This document shows positions 5,029 to 5,531 of a stretch of DNA of 5,531 bases, in pieces. The translations under genes were made by a program, and so were the position numbers. The first letter of the stretch is position 1, and every line of letters starts with the position of its first letter. Location of the stretch: positions 1 to 5,531 of the forward strand of contig JAGVNS010000098.1 in NCBI GenBank assembly GCA_020053155.1. Reading direction: 5' to 3'. Under the pieces are notes generated by a model. It searched no databases. It saw nothing but the letters and a program-made list of their open reading frames with translations, and was not told where the DNA came from. The DNA comes from Nitrososphaerota archaeon (GTDB taxonomy: Archaea > Iainarchaeota > Iainarchaeia > Iainarchaeales > VGJJ01).

Positions 5029-5038
5029 TACCCGCATC

Positions 5039-5395
5039 ATGGATGCGTTGAATGTCTATTGGTGGTTTTTTATCGCCATGATGATGGGGCTGTCCTTAGA
5101 GTTGAGTGCCGCGTCCTCGACTCTCGTTCTTTCGAGCGTTTCTGGAATTCATTCCCTTTCTTTCCTCCCTCAAAACGTGCAATTGGAAGGAATCATTCAA
5201 AGCCCCCATTTTTCGGGGAGCGCATTGGTGTTCGAATTGGAGAACGGGGGTAGAATCACCTGTTATCACCGCCATCCATCCTTGACTATTCCCGTTTTTT
5301 CAGGCGACCGTTACCGCGTCTTGGCACGCATCGAGTCCACCCCCAAAGGGAAGTTGTGCGTCGTGGAGGAGATGGTTTCCATTGGTTTTTCTTGA
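5039..5395 (+). CDS. Membrane-anchored or secreted small protein with possible OB-fold
   Basis: A 118-residue protein starting at ATG 5039. Residues 7-25 are hydrophobic (WWFFIAMMMGLSLEL then SAAS) and could be a signal peptide or N-terminal anchor, although there is no positive charge before it. Residues about 45-113 look like a five-strand beta-barrel: VQLEGII, then ALVFELENGGRITCY, then a GDRYRVLARIES strand pair, then GKLCVVEEM. This pattern resembles OB-fold domains of the kind found in small exported archaeal proteins; it is my reading of strand pattern, not a database match. Cys75 and Cys107 fall on neighbouring predicted strands and might form a disulfide outside the cell. The frame is open upstream to 4862, but that part overlaps pilin 5, so ATG 5039 is preferred. 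It lacks a ribosome binding site. Partner and function are unknown. Confidence 0.6.
   Translation: MDALNVYWWFFIAMMMGLSLELSAASSTLVLSSVSGIHSLSFLPQNVQLEGIIQSPHFSGSALVFELENGGRITCYHRHPSLTIPVFSGDRYRVLARIESTPKGKLCVVEEMVSIGFS
5365..5373 (+). promoter_or_regulatory. Ribosome binding site GGAGGAGAT inside the end of the OB-fold-like gene
   Basis: A strong Shine-Dalgarno match within the last codons of the preceding gene, 8 bases before TTG 5382. It supports translation of the downstream frame that is open to the window end. Part of the match could also simply reflect coding for Glu-Glu. Confidence 0.4.
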
Positions 5396-5531
5396 CCTCT
5401 TGGTAGGGGCCCTCATCGGTTTTTTCCTTTTTAGGATTGGATTGCCTTCTCTTTTTCCTCTCCTGGTCATTCTTCCTTCCATTTTAGATGGGTTGAGTTG
5501 GCCGTTTGCCATAGGGATGGTGGGCGTGGCG
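5382..5531 (+). CDS. N-terminal part of an unidentified membrane protein (3' partial, likely TTG start)
   Basis: The frame is open from well before 5382 to the window edge; 50 codons are visible from TTG 5382. The product is strongly hydrophobic: DLLVGALIGFFLF, then a short turn RIGLPS, then LFPLLVILPSILDGLSWPF and a further hydrophobic start. This suggests at least two closely spaced transmembrane helices. TTG 5382 is chosen because GGAGGAGAT lies 8 bases before it and no ATG or GTG in this frame is placed better. It would overlap the preceding gene by 14 bases, suggesting co-transcription. A second TTG at 5400 is possible but less well spaced. The PSILDG segment faintly recalls small integral membrane families such as DUF2085, but their Cys motifs are not seen, so I give no family. 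Confidence 0.45.
   Translation, partial: MVFLDLLVGALIGFFLFRIGLPSLFPLLVILPSILDGLSWPFAIGMVGVA

Noticed and set aside
1..5531. CRISPR arrays, insertion sequences, tRNA or rRNA genes
   Set aside because: I saw no spaced direct repeats, transposase motifs, terminal inverted repeats or cloverleaf-like stretches. Nearly all bases are covered by the pilus genes.

Overview
The window looks archaeal. It carries most of a compact type IV pilus operon of the archaeal class III signal peptide (DUF361/EppA) kind, all on the + strand. The archaeal assignment rests on five small proteins with a short polar leader ending Gly/Ala-Gln followed by a hydrophobic helix, on a prepilin peptidase with the long archaeal-type C-terminal region, and on two FlaJ/TadC-like platform proteins next to the tail of a FlaI/TadA-like ATPase. 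Strong purine-rich ribosome binding sites (AGGTGAT, GAGGAGGG) fit archaea that use Shine-Dalgarno initiation. The lineage cannot be fixed from the sequence; a methanogen-like euryarchaeon or a DPANN/Diapherotrites-type genome are both plausible.

Layout. 1-200 is the C-terminal end of the assembly ATPase, cut by the window edge. 200-1402 and 1418-2344 are two consecutive T2SSF-domain inner-membrane platform proteins. Three very short prepilins follow at 2341-2514, 2529-2699 and 2737-2910 (56-57 codons each). 2917-4047 is the prepilin peptidase. 4052-4594 and 4600-4989 are two larger, cysteine-containing prepilins that probably serve as minor or tip subunits. Genes overlap by 1-4 bases or are separated by at most 37 bases, so this is very probably one transcript. 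It ends at a T8 tract directly after the last pilin stop codon.

How it works together (inferred from family knowledge). The peptidase cleaves before the Gln of each prepilin. The ATPase and the two platform proteins then extrude the processed subunits into a filament. The short pilins are candidates for the shaft, and the two Cys4 proteins for tip, initiation or adhesion functions. Because the locus carries its own peptidase and five substrates, it may be a largely self-contained pilus system. The most striking regulatory element is a 7-bp hairpin closed by a GUAA (GNRA-type) loop. It contains the stop codon of the third pilin and hides the ribosome binding site, and part of the start codon, of the peptidase.

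After a short intergenic region (4990-5038) with a T tract and a perfect 12-bp palindrome, a second unit seems to begin. It has a membrane-anchored or secreted protein with a possible OB-fold (5039-5395), overlapped by the start of a membrane protein (5382 onward) that runs off the window. Neither is identified by family.
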